Below are positions 17,006 through 25,900 of a stretch of DNA of 64,000 nt, one piece after another. The first letter of the stretch is position 1. Each line of letters opens with the position of its first letter. Made by a program: the position numbers and the translations under genes. The notes below the pieces were generated by a model that saw nothing but the letters and a program-made list of their open reading frames with translations, was not told the origin of the DNA and did no database searches. The stretch lies in contig NZ_JAMXKF010000005.1 of NCBI RefSeq assembly GCF_024220585.1, positions 62,289 through 126,288 of the forward strand, in the 5' to 3' direction. This DNA is from Dyadobacter diqingensis. GTDB lineage: Bacteria > Bacteroidota > Bacteroidia > Cytophagales > Spirosomataceae.

Positions 17006-17776
17006 ATGGAATCAACAGAAAAGAAAATTGCACTTGTAACTGGCGGAAGCCGCGGTTTAGGGAGAGACATAGCCCTCAGTCTTGCCAGAAAAGGTACTCA
17101 CGTAATTATTACGTATCACGCAAAAAAGGACGAAGCGCTGGCCGTTGTGGCCGAAATCCGGAAAATTGGCCAGCAGGCAGCAGCATTGCAGCTGAACACC
17201 GGTGTTGTAAAGAGCTTCGATGGTTTTTTTGAGACATTGAAAAGCTGCCTGAAAGAAACTTTTGCAGCAGAGCGTTTCGATTTTTTGATCAACAACGCCG
17301 GGCACGGCATCACAGTCCCGTCTCTGGCGGCTACAACGGAGGAACAGTTTGATGACTTAATGAATGTTCATCTGAAAGGCGTGTTCTTTCTGACTGCGAA
17401 AGCCATGCCTTACTTAAACGACGGGGGCTCGATTGTCAATATTTCAACAGGTTTGACCCGCTTTACGCATCCCGGCAGTGGGGCTTACGCCGCGATGAAG
17501 TCGGGCGTGGAAACACTTACGAAATACATGGCCAAAGAGGCAGGTAGCCGTTTTATACGGGCTAACGTTGTCGCACCCGGGGCCATAGCAACAGATTTTA
17601 ACGGTGCGCGGTTAAGAGAATCGTCACAGGTTCAGGACTATATAAAATCCATTACGGCGCTTCCTCGTATCGGACAAGCGGACGATATCGGCGGCGTGGT
17701 TGCCTTCCTGTGTTCCGATGAAGCAGGCTGGATCAATGGACAGCGCATTGAAGTTGCAGGTGGCATGTATTTATAA
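17006..17776 (+). CDS. Classical SDR-family oxidoreductase
   Basis: This 256-residue NAD(P)-dependent dehydrogenase/reductase has complete classical motifs: TGGSRGLG (12-19), NNAG in FDFLINNAGHG, the catalytic serine in SIVNISTGL, and YxxxK in GAYAAMKSG. The tail PRIGQADDIGGVVAFLCS..WINGQRIEVAGGM is typical of FabG-like enzymes. The exact substrate is unknown. The AraC-type regulator begins 41 bp downstream and is likely co-transcribed, so it may control this gene. The double-hotdog gene lies upstream on the same strand; a joint role in acyl chemistry is possible but not shown. Confidence 0.94.
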   Translation: MESTEKKIALVTGGSRGLGRDIALSLARKGTHVIITYHAKKDEALAVVAEIRKIGQQAAALQLNTGVVKSFDGFFETLKSCLKETFAAERFDFLINNAGHGITVPSLAATTEEQFDDLMNVHLKGVFFLTAKAMPYLNDGGSIVNISTGLTRFTHPGSGAYAAMKSGVETLTKYMAKEAGSRFIRANVVAPGAIATDFNGARLRESSQVQDYIKSITALPRIGQADDIGGVVAFLCSDEAGWINGQRIEVAGGMYL

Positions 17777-17817
17777 TTTCTCTGTTTCTTTACATTTGTC
17801 ATGTTAACTTCATTCGT

Positions 17818-18723
17818 ATGCCGACAAACTTTGTAGACATAACATCCATAGCTGATTTACACAAACTGTATGGCTGTGCCAAACCGAAACATCCGCTTGT
17901 TTCGTTCATCGATCTGCAAGAGGTGAGCAGAGATAATTTCAGTGAGACCGAAGCTTTTTACCGGCTCGGATTTTACTCTGTTTATTTAAAACAACTGAAA
18001 GGCGCAATGCGGTACGGAAAGTCGCATTACGACTTTGACGAGGGGACGCTTGTGTTCACGGCACCCGGGCAGGCTATTGCTACGTCGCGGCATGTCGCCT
18101 ACAATGAAGGCTGGGGACTGTTCTTTCATGCAGACTTGCTGCACGGGACGCATCTTGCAGCAAAAATCAATAAGTATTCATTCTTCTATTATGGTTCTGA
18201 CGAGGCCCTGCACATATCTGACGATGAGAAAACGATATTACGGGATTGTGCTGAAAATGTAAAAAGGGAGTACACTCAAAACATCGATAAACACTCTCAG
18301 GGGCTCATTGTGAACAATATCGAGTTGGTGCTCAATTACTGCGACCGTTTTTATGACAGGCAGTTTATGACCCGCGGCAAGGTTAACCACGATATCGTGC
18401 AGCATTTTGAAAAGTTGCTTTTGGAATATTTTGCACAGGACTCGCTGGTAGAAGCCGGTTTGCCGGATGTCAGATACTTCGCTTCTGAGCTGAATCTCTC
18501 GCCAAATTATCTGTCGGACCTATTAAAAAGATACACGGGTAAAACCACCATTGAGCATATTCATCTGCAAATCACCGAGAAGGCGAAATTGCTGTTGTGG
18601 GGTTCGAATAAATCAATCAGTGAAATTGCTTATGCGCTTGGTTTTGAACATCCTTCGCATTTTACAAAGATTTTCAAAACAAAATTGGGGAAATCGCCAT
18701 CGGAATTCAGGCAGTTGAACTAG
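17818..18723 (+). CDS. AraC-family transcriptional regulator
   Basis: This 301-residue regulator has an N-terminal cupin-like sensing domain (about 30-150; FTAPGQAIATSRH) and a C-terminal AraC DNA-binding domain (about 195-300) with both helix-turn-helix motifs: LNLSPNYLSDLLKRYTG, and SISEIAYALGFEHPSHFTKIFK with the final KLGKSPSEFRQ. Its start codon lies 41 bp after the SDR stop, which suggests a bicistronic unit. It probably regulates the upstream SDR. The ligand is unknown. Confidence 0.94.
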   Translation: MPTNFVDITSIADLHKLYGCAKPKHPLVSFIDLQEVSRDNFSETEAFYRLGFYSVYLKQLKGAMRYGKSHYDFDEGTLVFTAPGQAIATSRHVAYNEGWGLFFHADLLHGTHLAAKINKYSFFYYGSDEALHISDDEKTILRDCAENVKREYTQNIDKHSQGLIVNNIELVLNYCDRFYDRQFMTRGKVNHDIVQHFEKLLLEYFAQDSLVEAGLPDVRYFASELNLSPNYLSDLLKRYTGKTTIEHIHLQITEKAKLLLWGSNKSISEIAYALGFEHPSHFTKIFKTKLGKSPSEFRQLN

Positions 18724-18848
18724 AATTTTATGTTCCGGAATGAACACGGTTGTATTGAAAACGGACAGTTTTAATTTTTGAAATTATAGCAATGGTTTGA
18801 TGGTGAGTTATTTGTGATTCAGGCACCTTTTTGTTAAACAATCTTAAC

Positions 18849-18865
18849 ACTGACGGCGCGTCAGT
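18849..18865. promoter_or_regulatory. Palindromic operator candidate ACTGACG-N3-CGTCAGT
   Basis: A perfect 7-bp inverted repeat with a three-base centre lies 38 bp before the serine hydrolase start. Such TGAC/GTCA palindromes resemble TetR-type operators, but no tetR gene is in this window. Confidence 0.45.
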
Positions 18866-18902
18866 AAGGATGTTCCTATCTAAATTCACTTTCAAATAAA
18901 CC

Positions 18903-20291
18903 ATGAAAAAGATATCATTGATTTTATTTTGCCTGTTCGTTTCAACATGTTCATTCGCCCAGCAACCCTACAAGCCAGGTTATGAACGGCTCAAAGCCTT
19001 TGAGGGGATCTATGAGTATATCAATAACACGACGCTGTCCATCGCTGCTTCACCGAAAGACACGCTTCTGCATGCCATTATCAATAAAAGCAGTTATCCT
19101 TTAAAACCTGTGGCGGATAATATTTTTGTTAACGTCTCAAACGATAAAATCCGGTTTCTGAGAAATCTGTCGAATGAAGTAACAGGATATGTGGCTGAAA
19201 AAGATACATTTAAGTTGTTGGACAGGAATGTTCGGTTCCCGAAGGAAATGTGGTATCCAAGGCTGTCGGGAAACAGTGCTTACAAAATTCCTGACAACTT
19301 GAAAGATGGATTGAAAACGGGCGGCATCGTACATTCCGGTTTGGATTCGGTTCTATTGGCAGGTATGATGCAAAAAATTATTGACGGTACTTATCCGAAT
19401 GTACACAGCGTCCTGATCATCAAGGATAACAAGCTTGTATTTGAAGAGTATTTCTACGAATACACGAGGGATAGTTTACAGGAAATGCGTTCTGCTACCA
19501 AGAGTCTGGTTTCAGCGCTTACCGGCATCGCTATCGACAAGGGTTTTATTAAAAGCAAAAATGAAACGGTGCTTTCTTACTTTCCTGAATACACCTTGAA
19601 TAATATGTCGGATGCCAAAAAACAAATTACGATTGAAAATCTGCTTTCGAATCAAAGCGGGCTTGACTGTGATATAAGTAATCCAAATTCGGAGGGTAAT
19701 GAAACGAAGATGGATTATTCTGATGACTGGGTTAAATTTACGTTAGATCTTCCAATGATCGATACGCCGGGAGGAGAGGGGATGTACTGTTCGGGTAATC
19801 CCATAACGCTTGGTCGGATTATTGAAAAAGCGACCCATATGCCTCTCGAACAATTTGCTGTTAAAAACCTTTTTGCGCCACTGGGAATTACAAATTTCAG
19901 ATGGAATTTCAAACCGGATAAAACCAATGCTGAAAACTATTGCCAGGCTTACCTGACACCCAGAGAAATGGCAAAATTCGGGCTGCTGTACCTCAACAGT
20001 GGCAACTGGAATGGCAACCCAATTGTATCTTCTGATTGGGTGAAACAGTCTTTTGAGAAACATTCTGTTGTACAGGGAGTTAATTATGGTTATTTGTGGT
20101 GGCTCAAATATTTGAACGCAGATGGTGTGCGCTATGAGGGTAAAGCGGCGCAAGGCAACGGAGGACAGAAGATTTATGTCTGGGAGGAACAAAATATGGT
20201 GACGGTCATTACAGGAGGAAATTATAATTCAAAATCTCCGTCTGATGAATTAATCAGTAAATTTATTCTTCCGGCATTTAATAAAAAATAA
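18903..20291 (+). CDS. Secreted serine hydrolase (beta-lactamase/penicillin-binding fold)
   Basis: This 462-residue exported protein has the signal peptide MKKISLILFCLFVSTCSFAQ. The catalytic domain begins near residue 140 (SGLDSVLLAGMMQKI). The SxxK nucleophile motif is SATK in MRSATKSLVS, the second motif is YCSGN (in GGEGMYCSGNPITLG), and GNGGQKIYVW near the C-terminus stands where KTG/HxG is found in the family. It belongs with family S12-like esterases/carboxypeptidases of unknown substrate. The N-terminal ~130 residues form a separate beta-rich segment (LKAFEGIYEYINNTTLSIAA) that looks like the C-terminal lipocalin-type domain of other members moved to the front. It stands alone on the plus strand, with a palindrome in its promoter. 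Confidence 0.9.
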   Translation: MKKISLILFCLFVSTCSFAQQPYKPGYERLKAFEGIYEYINNTTLSIAASPKDTLLHAIINKSSYPLKPVADNIFVNVSNDKIRFLRNLSNEVTGYVAEKDTFKLLDRNVRFPKEMWYPRLSGNSAYKIPDNLKDGLKTGGIVHSGLDSVLLAGMMQKIIDGTYPNVHSVLIIKDNKLVFEEYFYEYTRDSLQEMRSATKSLVSALTGIAIDKGFIKSKNETVLSYFPEYTLNNMSDAKKQITIENLLSNQSGLDCDISNPNSEGNETKMDYSDDWVKFTLDLPMIDTPGGEGMYCSGNPITLGRIIEKATHMPLEQFAVKNLFAPLGITNFRWNFKPDKTNAENYCQAYLTPREMAKFGLLYLNSGNWNGNPIVSSDWVKQSFEKHSVVQGVNYGYLWWLKYLNADGVRYEGKAAQGNGGQKIYVWEEQNMVTVITGGNYNSKSPSDELISKFILPAFNKK

Positions 20292-20399
20292 CCGGATTTT
20301 ATTGCCGGGGTTTTGACTGAATGCGAAAAAATTGAAGTGCCGGTATGGGGATTTGAAACGTTCATTTGTCTTTAAAGCCTTTGTTTAAAATGATAGCTT

Positions 20400-22403
20400 A
20401 TGAGCATAAGATTTGTTTGTATTTTCTGGCTGATGGCATTGGCTGGATTTCAGTGTCCGGCCCAGACGCCACGTAAGGTTGATATCTGTATTTACGGGGC
20501 TACGTCGGCCGGTGTGATTGCGGCCTACACCGCGAAAAAAATGGGTAAATCAGTAATGATCATTGAACCGGGACATCATCTCGGAGGAATGACCTCCGGA
20601 GGGCTTGGTTATACCGATATCGGGAATAAGTATGCAATTACCGGTCTTGCGCGCGATTTTTACCGACGTATAGGAAAACATTACGGCAAATTTGAGCAAT
20701 GGATTTTTGAGCCTCACGTCGCCAAAAAATATCTTCAGCAATATCTGGACGAAGCCGATATTCAGGTTACTTATCAGTACCGGATTAAAACCGTGAAAAA
20801 ACTGGGCAACGCGATACAGTCTGTTGTTTTTGAAAAAAGCAATGACCCGGTTTCCGGTCAAAGCCAGTCCGTTTCTGCCAGTGTTTTTATCGATTGTACT
20901 TATGAAGGCGATCTGATGGCAAAATCAGGTGTCTCCTTTGCCACAGGCAGGGAAGCGAACACCGATTATAACGAAACGATCAATGGTGTCCAGCTGGAAA
21001 CAGGGCATCAGTTGCCCGACGGAATTGATCCCTACAAAATCCCTGGGAAGCCAGAAAGCGGACTTTTGTGGGGTATAGCAGCCGGTGGGCTTGACAAAAA
21101 CGGAACCGGTGATAAAAAACTCCAGGCTTACAATTACCGGATATGCCTTACTTCGGATCCCGAAAATAAAATAGAGATTTCGAGACCGGAAAACTACGAT
21201 CCGTCACAATTTGAATTATTAAGAAGGTTAATCAAAAAACAACCGCAAAAGCAAAACCTCAGCGACTATTTTATCTGGAGCCTGATGCCCAACAAAAAGA
21301 CGGACATCAATAACCGTGGCGGGTTTTCAACAGACATGATCGGAATGAATTACAACTATGCTGACGCCGATTATGATACCCGCGAAAAGATTGTCAAAAG
21401 CCACGAATCCTACACAAAAAGTTTGCTCTACTTTTTCGGCCATGATTCCATCGTGCCAAAGCAGATCCGGGAGCAAATGCTCAAATGGGGATATCCCAGA
21501 GACGAATATGTGGAGTCGGGCAACTGGTCGCCGCAGTTATATGTGCGAGAAGCCAGGCGGATGGTGGGTGCATATGTGATGACACAAGCGAATTGCGAAG
21601 GGAAAGTTGTGGTCAGCGATGGTGTTGGCATGGCGGCCTATACCATGGACTCTCATAATTGTCAGCGAATTGTGATCAATGGAATGGTGAAAAACGAGGG
21701 AAATGTTGAGGTTGGAGGTTTTGGCCCTTATCCCATAGCCTACAAAAGTTTAGTCCCCAGGCAGGAGCAGTGCAGCAATTTGCTGGTGCCCGTTTGCCTT
21801 TCCGCTACGCACATCGCTTATGGTTCTATCAGAATGGAGCCCGTTTTTATGGTGTTAGCCCAGTCGTCGGCTGTTGCTGCTGTGATGGCGATCGATGGAA
21901 AAACCGCTGTTCAGGACATTAATGTAAGCCAGTTGCAGCAAAATCTGAAAAATAACCCGCTTGCCAATGGCGCTGTTTCGGAAATACTGGCTGACAATGA
22001 AGATAAAATTCAAACAGCAATAACGGGCGACTGGAAGATTCATAAGTCGGGTGGTTACGGACCGTCTTTTATCACTTCGCGACCGAATGGGCAGGCTGGA
22101 AATTCGGTCAGGTTCACGCCAGCTATTGCCAGGGCAGGTGTTTACAAAGTATATGTCTATGTGCCTAAAACAAATGAGGCCGTGCAGAAAATCGCTTTGA
22201 AAGTTTCAGATGGTACAACGGAAAAGGATTTGATTATCCGGCAGAGTGATGTCGTTCCGGAAGGTCAGACTTCGGGTGATTGGTTTGCATTGGGCGCTTT
22301 TGATCTGCCCGCCGGTAATAAGGCATATGTTAAAATACACGAAACACAAGATGCGCAAACGGTGATAGCAGACGCAGTGTTATTCGTTCCTGATTTCAGG
22401 TAG
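20400..22403 (+). CDS. Secreted FAD-dependent oxidoreductase with C-terminal xanthan-lyase-like domain
   Basis: This 667-residue exported flavoprotein has a signal peptide (MSIRFVCIFWLMALAGFQCPAQ) followed by the FAD-binding strand VDICIYGATSAGVIAA, where the usual GxGxxG is GATSAG, then EPGHHLGGMTSGGLGYTD. This layout matches the FAD_oxidored family found in Bacteroidota polysaccharide regions. The catalytic part ends near residue 520. The last ~130 residues (GDWKIHKSGGYGPSF to VIADAVLFVPD) look like the Golvesin/xanthan lyase C-terminal beta domain, probably for carbohydrate binding. A weak promoter (TTTG 20352-20355, AGCCTTTG 20376-20383) precedes it. The substrate is unknown. Confidence 0.88.
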   Translation: MSIRFVCIFWLMALAGFQCPAQTPRKVDICIYGATSAGVIAAYTAKKMGKSVMIIEPGHHLGGMTSGGLGYTDIGNKYAITGLARDFYRRIGKHYGKFEQWIFEPHVAKKYLQQYLDEADIQVTYQYRIKTVKKLGNAIQSVVFEKSNDPVSGQSQSVSASVFIDCTYEGDLMAKSGVSFATGREANTDYNETINGVQLETGHQLPDGIDPYKIPGKPESGLLWGIAAGGLDKNGTGDKKLQAYNYRICLTSDPENKIEISRPENYDPSQFELLRRLIKKQPQKQNLSDYFIWSLMPNKKTDINNRGGFSTDMIGMNYNYADADYDTREKIVKSHESYTKSLLYFFGHDSIVPKQIREQMLKWGYPRDEYVESGNWSPQLYVREARRMVGAYVMTQANCEGKVVVSDGVGMAAYTMDSHNCQRIVINGMVKNEGNVEVGGFGPYPIAYKSLVPRQEQCSNLLVPVCLSATHIAYGSIRMEPVFMVLAQSSAVAAVMAIDGKTAVQDINVSQLQQNLKNNPLANGAVSEILADNEDKIQTAITGDWKIHKSGGYGPSFITSRPNGQAGNSVRFTPAIARAGVYKVYVYVPKTNEAVQKIALKVSDGTTEKDLIIRQSDVVPEGQTSGDWFALGAFDLPAGNKAYVKIHETQDAQTVIADAVLFVPDFR

Positions 22404-22411
22404 TGAAAATG

Positions 22412-22434
22412 CAGTAGCGCCTGGCGCTACTGCT
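22412..22434. terminator. Bidirectional hairpin terminator
   Basis: GCAGTAGCGC (22412-22421) pairs perfectly with GCGCTACTGC (22425-22434) around a CTG loop. It sits between two convergent genes and covers the last codons of the HAD gene. It is flanked by TTT on the right and AAAA on the left, so it can serve both directions. Confidence 0.75.
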
Positions 22435-23062
22435 TTAATCGCATTGCAAAATCGATAATATCCGCAGGATTGCGGGCGATGTAATCAGGTTTTGCCGCAG
22501 TAACGATTTGCTCGGTATCATATCCCCATTCGACCCATATCACTTTGACGTCAGTCTTTTTACAGGCAACAATATCACGAAGTTCATCACCTACATATAA
22601 AACCTCATGGGGTTTAAGGTCATATTTTTTTAGAAAACGTTTTATCAGTTTATCCTTGCCAAACAGGCTTTGACTGCAATAAATACCGTTTATTGAGTCA
22701 ATGCCCTGATCATTCAAAAAATCTGCAATGTTGTTCTCAGCATTTGAAGAGATAATGGCTGCTTGATATCCGCTTTCTCTCAGCTGCCCGAGCAGGTCCC
22801 TGATGCCCGCAAACAGTTCGATGTCTGCTAATGACTTTTTGTATAAACTCAAAAATGCTCCGGCGAGAAAAGGGATTTTATAGACAGGCACTTTCAGATA
22901 ACGGCAGCGCTCCGCCATTGATAAAGTCCGTAAATACTGAAGGTTTTCTGACCCGATTTGTCTGTAATTATTCTTTTGGGCAATCTGGTTATAAACAGAG
23001 ACAAACACCGCCTTGGAGTCTGCGAGCGTACCATCGAAATCGAAAATAATGTACTTGATCAT
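22427..23062 (-). CDS. HAD-family hydrolase (phosphoglycolate phosphatase-like)
   Basis: This 211-residue cytoplasmic phosphatase of the haloacid dehalogenase superfamily starts at the ATG at 23062, directly before the first strand MIKYIIFDFDGT. The nucleophile is D8, the general acid D10. Motif II is in AAIISSNAEN, the motif III lysine near LFGKDKLIKRF, and motif IV in VLYVGDELRDIVACKKT. The helical cap between residues 15 and 85 makes it a C1-cap, beta-phosphoglucomutase/phosphoglycolate phosphatase-type member. The substrate is a small phosphate ester, unknown. It is divergent from the DUF4153 gene. Confidence 0.93.
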   Translation of the reverse strand: MIKYIIFDFDGTLADSKAVFVSVYNQIAQKNNYRQIGSENLQYLRTLSMAERCRYLKVPVYKIPFLAGAFLSLYKKSLADIELFAGIRDLLGQLRESGYQAAIISSNAENNIADFLNDQGIDSINGIYCSQSLFGKDKLIKRFLKKYDLKPHEVLYVGDELRDIVACKKTDVKVIWVEWGYDTEQIVTAAKPDYIARNPADIIDFAMRLKQ

Positions 23063-23302
23063 GCTTGTATAGTGTCCAGGGTGCAAGTTTACAGTTTATA
23101 TCCAAATCTTTTCTAAACCGCTTTATAATCTTTCGTTAATAGTTACTGAACGTTCAAAATTCGTGTTTGGGAAGCCAGTGATTCACATCTGACTGGATAA
23201 GTGAAGAGCCGGGAAGAGTAAAACAAAACGGGTTTCCGGTGAAATTTATTAAATCCTGAAAAAAAACTGCTAATGCTTTGGATATTGTCTTTTTTAATTA
23301 TT

Positions 23303-23321
23303 TACTTTGTAATACAAAGTA
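23303..23321. promoter_or_regulatory. 19-bp palindrome overlapping promoter
   Basis: TACTTTGTA-A-TACAAAGTA is a perfect palindrome with 9-bp arms, 33 bp before the DUF4153 start codon. TACTTTG within it resembles a -7 element with one base missing, so a bound repressor would cover the promoter. Confidence 0.55.
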
Positions 23322-23354
23322 CTTTTATTTATCGGTTAAACTTGCTTACGGCAC

Positions 23355-24599
23355 ATGAAAGACGAAATCCTGTCAAACCTCGACAATCCCGGATACCTTG
23401 AAAAGTTGTACCGGACCGACAAGCCGACCTTTAAGCGTACCTTCCAATCTTTGTATCCTGAGCTCAAAGAAAACACACTCGCCGGCTTCTGGAACGAACG
23501 GCTGAATTTCACCAGTGAGGAACTCTCGTGGGGGAATAGCAAAGACCTGTTTTTTGTAATTGTTGTCTCTTTGCTGGCAGGTATTTTTGCGAAAACGCCG
23601 GTGCTTTTGAATGTTACAGAAGATTTTTTCTACCCACGGAACATCGGGTTTATTGTTTTTCCTGCCTTGTCAGCCTACTTTGCCTGGAAAAATAAAATAT
23701 CAGTCGGCAGAATAACCTTCATGACGTGCGCCGTGCTCCTTAGTCTTGTTTTTATCAATTTGCTTCCCGATGTTCAGAATAGCGATACGCTGATCTTATC
23801 GTGTATTCATTTGCCCTTATTTCTGTGGGCAGTTCTGGGGTTTGCTTTTGCAGGAAAGAAGGTGAAAGATGTGGAAAACCGGCTGGCGTATTTAAGATAT
23901 AACGGGGATCTGATCGTGATGACGGCGCTCATATTGCTGGCAAGCGGGATCATGACCGGCGTGACTATCGGTCTTTTTAATCTGATCGGGTTTGATATCA
24001 GGAAGTATTATTTCGAATATGTAGCAGTTTTCTGGCTGTCGGCAGTGCCGCTCGTGGCCACCTACCTCACGCAGGCAAATCCGCAGCTGGTCGGCAAAGT
24101 TTCCCCGGTGATAGCCAGGATATTCAGTCCTCTGGTGTTGGTAATGCTGGTGATTTATCTTGTGGCAATGGTTTACTCGGGCAAAGATCCTTACAATGAC
24201 CGGGAGTTTTTGCTTATTTTTAATGCGCTGCTGATCGGTGTGATGGCCATCATTTTCTTTTCCGTAGCCGAAACCTCGAAGACGAAGGAAAGCCAGCTGG
24301 GAACCTGGGTTCTTTTTCTTCTATCCCTGGTAACGGTTATTGTGAACGGTATAGCGCTATCTGCTATCCTGTTCCGGATTTCGGAATATGGAATAACGCC
24401 CAACCGGGCCGCAGTTTTGGGCGGGAATGTATTGATTTTAATCAATCTGCTTCTGGTAACGGTACAACTTTATAAAGTACTTTCAAAGAAAGCCGAGATC
24501 AGGGGAGTAGGTAAGGTGATCTCATCATACCTGCCTATTTATGTCATCTGGACTCTTATCGTGACGTTTTTATTTCCGTTGTTGTTTGGGTTTAAATGA
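23355..24599 (+). CDS. DUF4153 integral membrane protein
   Basis: This 414-residue polytopic inner membrane protein has a soluble N-terminus of about 58 residues (LEKLYRTDKPTFKRTFQSLYPEL) followed by about eleven or twelve hydrophobic helices. The segment FRISEYGITPNRAAVLGGNVLILINLLL near residue 345-370 is typical of DUF4153 proteins. Members are of unknown function, and in several Bacteroidota they lie next to PadR-type regulators; none is next to this one. A striking 19-bp palindrome overlaps the promoter. It is divergent from the HAD gene and convergent with the PepSY gene. Confidence 0.85.
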   Translation: MKDEILSNLDNPGYLEKLYRTDKPTFKRTFQSLYPELKENTLAGFWNERLNFTSEELSWGNSKDLFFVIVVSLLAGIFAKTPVLLNVTEDFFYPRNIGFIVFPALSAYFAWKNKISVGRITFMTCAVLLSLVFINLLPDVQNSDTLILSCIHLPLFLWAVLGFAFAGKKVKDVENRLAYLRYNGDLIVMTALILLASGIMTGVTIGLFNLIGFDIRKYYFEYVAVFWLSAVPLVATYLTQANPQLVGKVSPVIARIFSPLVLVMLVIYLVAMVYSGKDPYNDREFLLIFNALLIGVMAIIFFSVAETSKTKESQLGTWVLFLLSLVTVIVNGIALSAILFRISEYGITPNRAAVLGGNVLILINLLLVTVQLYKVLSKKAEIRGVGKVISSYLPIYVIWTLIVTFLFPLLFGFK

Positions 24600-24634
24600 A
24601 GAAATCAACGCGATAGGGTGAGGGCGGAGCTTAC

Positions 24635-25804
24635 TCAAATAACCTGCCGCCTCAACCCAACTTTCCTCACCGCCCCCTTTTTCTCTTTTTTCCTCCGTCC
24701 CCACCAGATATAAAAACCGGTTACAGGCAGACTGGCACAAAAAAGGGCGATTATGCTGGCGATGATTTTGGTGAAAATGCCGTAGATACTGCCCACGTGA
24801 ATGGCATAATTGGAATTCCGCCATTTGGCGCCGGTTGTTTTGTCCTCGTGTTTGACAGAAAAGTATAATGATCCGTTTTTTGCGTCGTAATGGTGGATGT
24901 CCCAGGTATCCCAGGCGGACTCGCCATCGTACTTAACCACACCCAGAAACTTCTTCTCGTTCAAATAAAATGAGATCAGTTTCCAGTTAGCTTTTTTTGT
25001 CATCATGTCCGAGAAAGCCCGGTCAAGCGGGTTGGTTTTTACCTGGCTGTCCACTTTAAGTGCAGGGACTTCGGTGAAAACTTTTTCGGGATCGTCGCCC
25101 AGCAAGCGGTAAATCCCGTCTGTCCACCAGTCGAAAGTCCAGACGAGGCCTGTTGCCGCAAAAAGCAGTATGAACAGCTGGGTGTAAAACCCGCCGACAT
25201 TATGAATGTCATAATTTACGCGCCGCCATTTGGCGTCAAATTTTATTTTAAACCGCTGTTTCAGCGCGCCTTTATTGCGCGGCCACCATAAAACTAAACC
25301 GGTAATGACCAATACAAACATGAGCAGCGTTGCAATGCCAACGATCAGATGACCGATATCATATTGAAGTAAAAGCTGCTGATGCATGATCCGCAGGAGC
25401 CAGATCCAGTTTGTTTCCTGATCGACCACGCCGATCACTTTTCCGGAGTAGGGATTCACATAGACGTTAACGGAGTATTCAACCTCAGAAAAAGCAGTCC
25501 AGCCTTCGTCTTCGGCGTGTTCCAGTCCGGAAAAAATGTAAGCACGTTTTGGATCACTACTTATTTCGACGTTGTCCAGTTTTTGATGGGCAGGAATGCT
25601 TTTTCGTGCGTTTTCAAGAAGTTCGGTCAGCGATTGGGGCTGATGGTCCTGGGGTTCAACAAAGAGGTAGTCGTGGTAATAAAGGTCGGTTAACTCCTTT
25701 TCCCAGACGAACAAAGCCGCTGGTAAAAAGCTGGCAACCACAACTAGACCGACGGTCAGTCCGAGCCATAAATGAAGTACGGACGCTATTTTTTTAAAGT
25801 TCAT
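24635..25804 (-). CDS. PepSY-associated TM protein (iron-regulated membrane protein)
   Basis: This 389-residue inner membrane protein of the PepSY_TM family starts at the ATG at 25804, just before the first helix (MNFKKIASVLHLWLGLTVGLV-type start); the frame is open a further 27 codons upstream. Four membrane segments are visible: residues 10-32, a pair near 165-215 (HQQLLLQYDIGHLIVGI, TGLVLWWPRNKGALKQ) and one near the C-terminus (SLPVTGFYIWWGRRKKEKK). Two periplasmic PepSY-like regions lie between. Conserved His residues (HLWLG, MHQQLLLQ, HNVGG) suggest heme or metal binding, and related proteins reduce or release siderophore iron. It is the third gene of the TonB receptor-DUF4374-PepSY unit. 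Confidence 0.92.
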   Translation of the reverse strand: MNFKKIASVLHLWLGLTVGLVVVASFLPAALFVWEKELTDLYYHDYLFVEPQDHQPQSLTELLENARKSIPAHQKLDNVEISSDPKRAYIFSGLEHAEDEGWTAFSEVEYSVNVYVNPYSGKVIGVVDQETNWIWLLRIMHQQLLLQYDIGHLIVGIATLLMFVLVITGLVLWWPRNKGALKQRFKIKFDAKWRRVNYDIHNVGGFYTQLFILLFAATGLVWTFDWWTDGIYRLLGDDPEKVFTEVPALKVDSQVKTNPLDRAFSDMMTKKANWKLISFYLNEKKFLGVVKYDGESAWDTWDIHHYDAKNGSLYFSVKHEDKTTGAKWRNSNYAIHVGSIYGIFTKIIASIIALFCASLPVTGFYIWWGRRKKEKKGAVRKVGLRRQVI

Positions 25805-25900
25805 TCGGCGAACATTAGTACGGAAAAATCTTACTCCCTGTACAAAAGTGAATTCTGACAGGAAGTAAGATCCTATTTTTATCAAAAACTTTTATCGACC

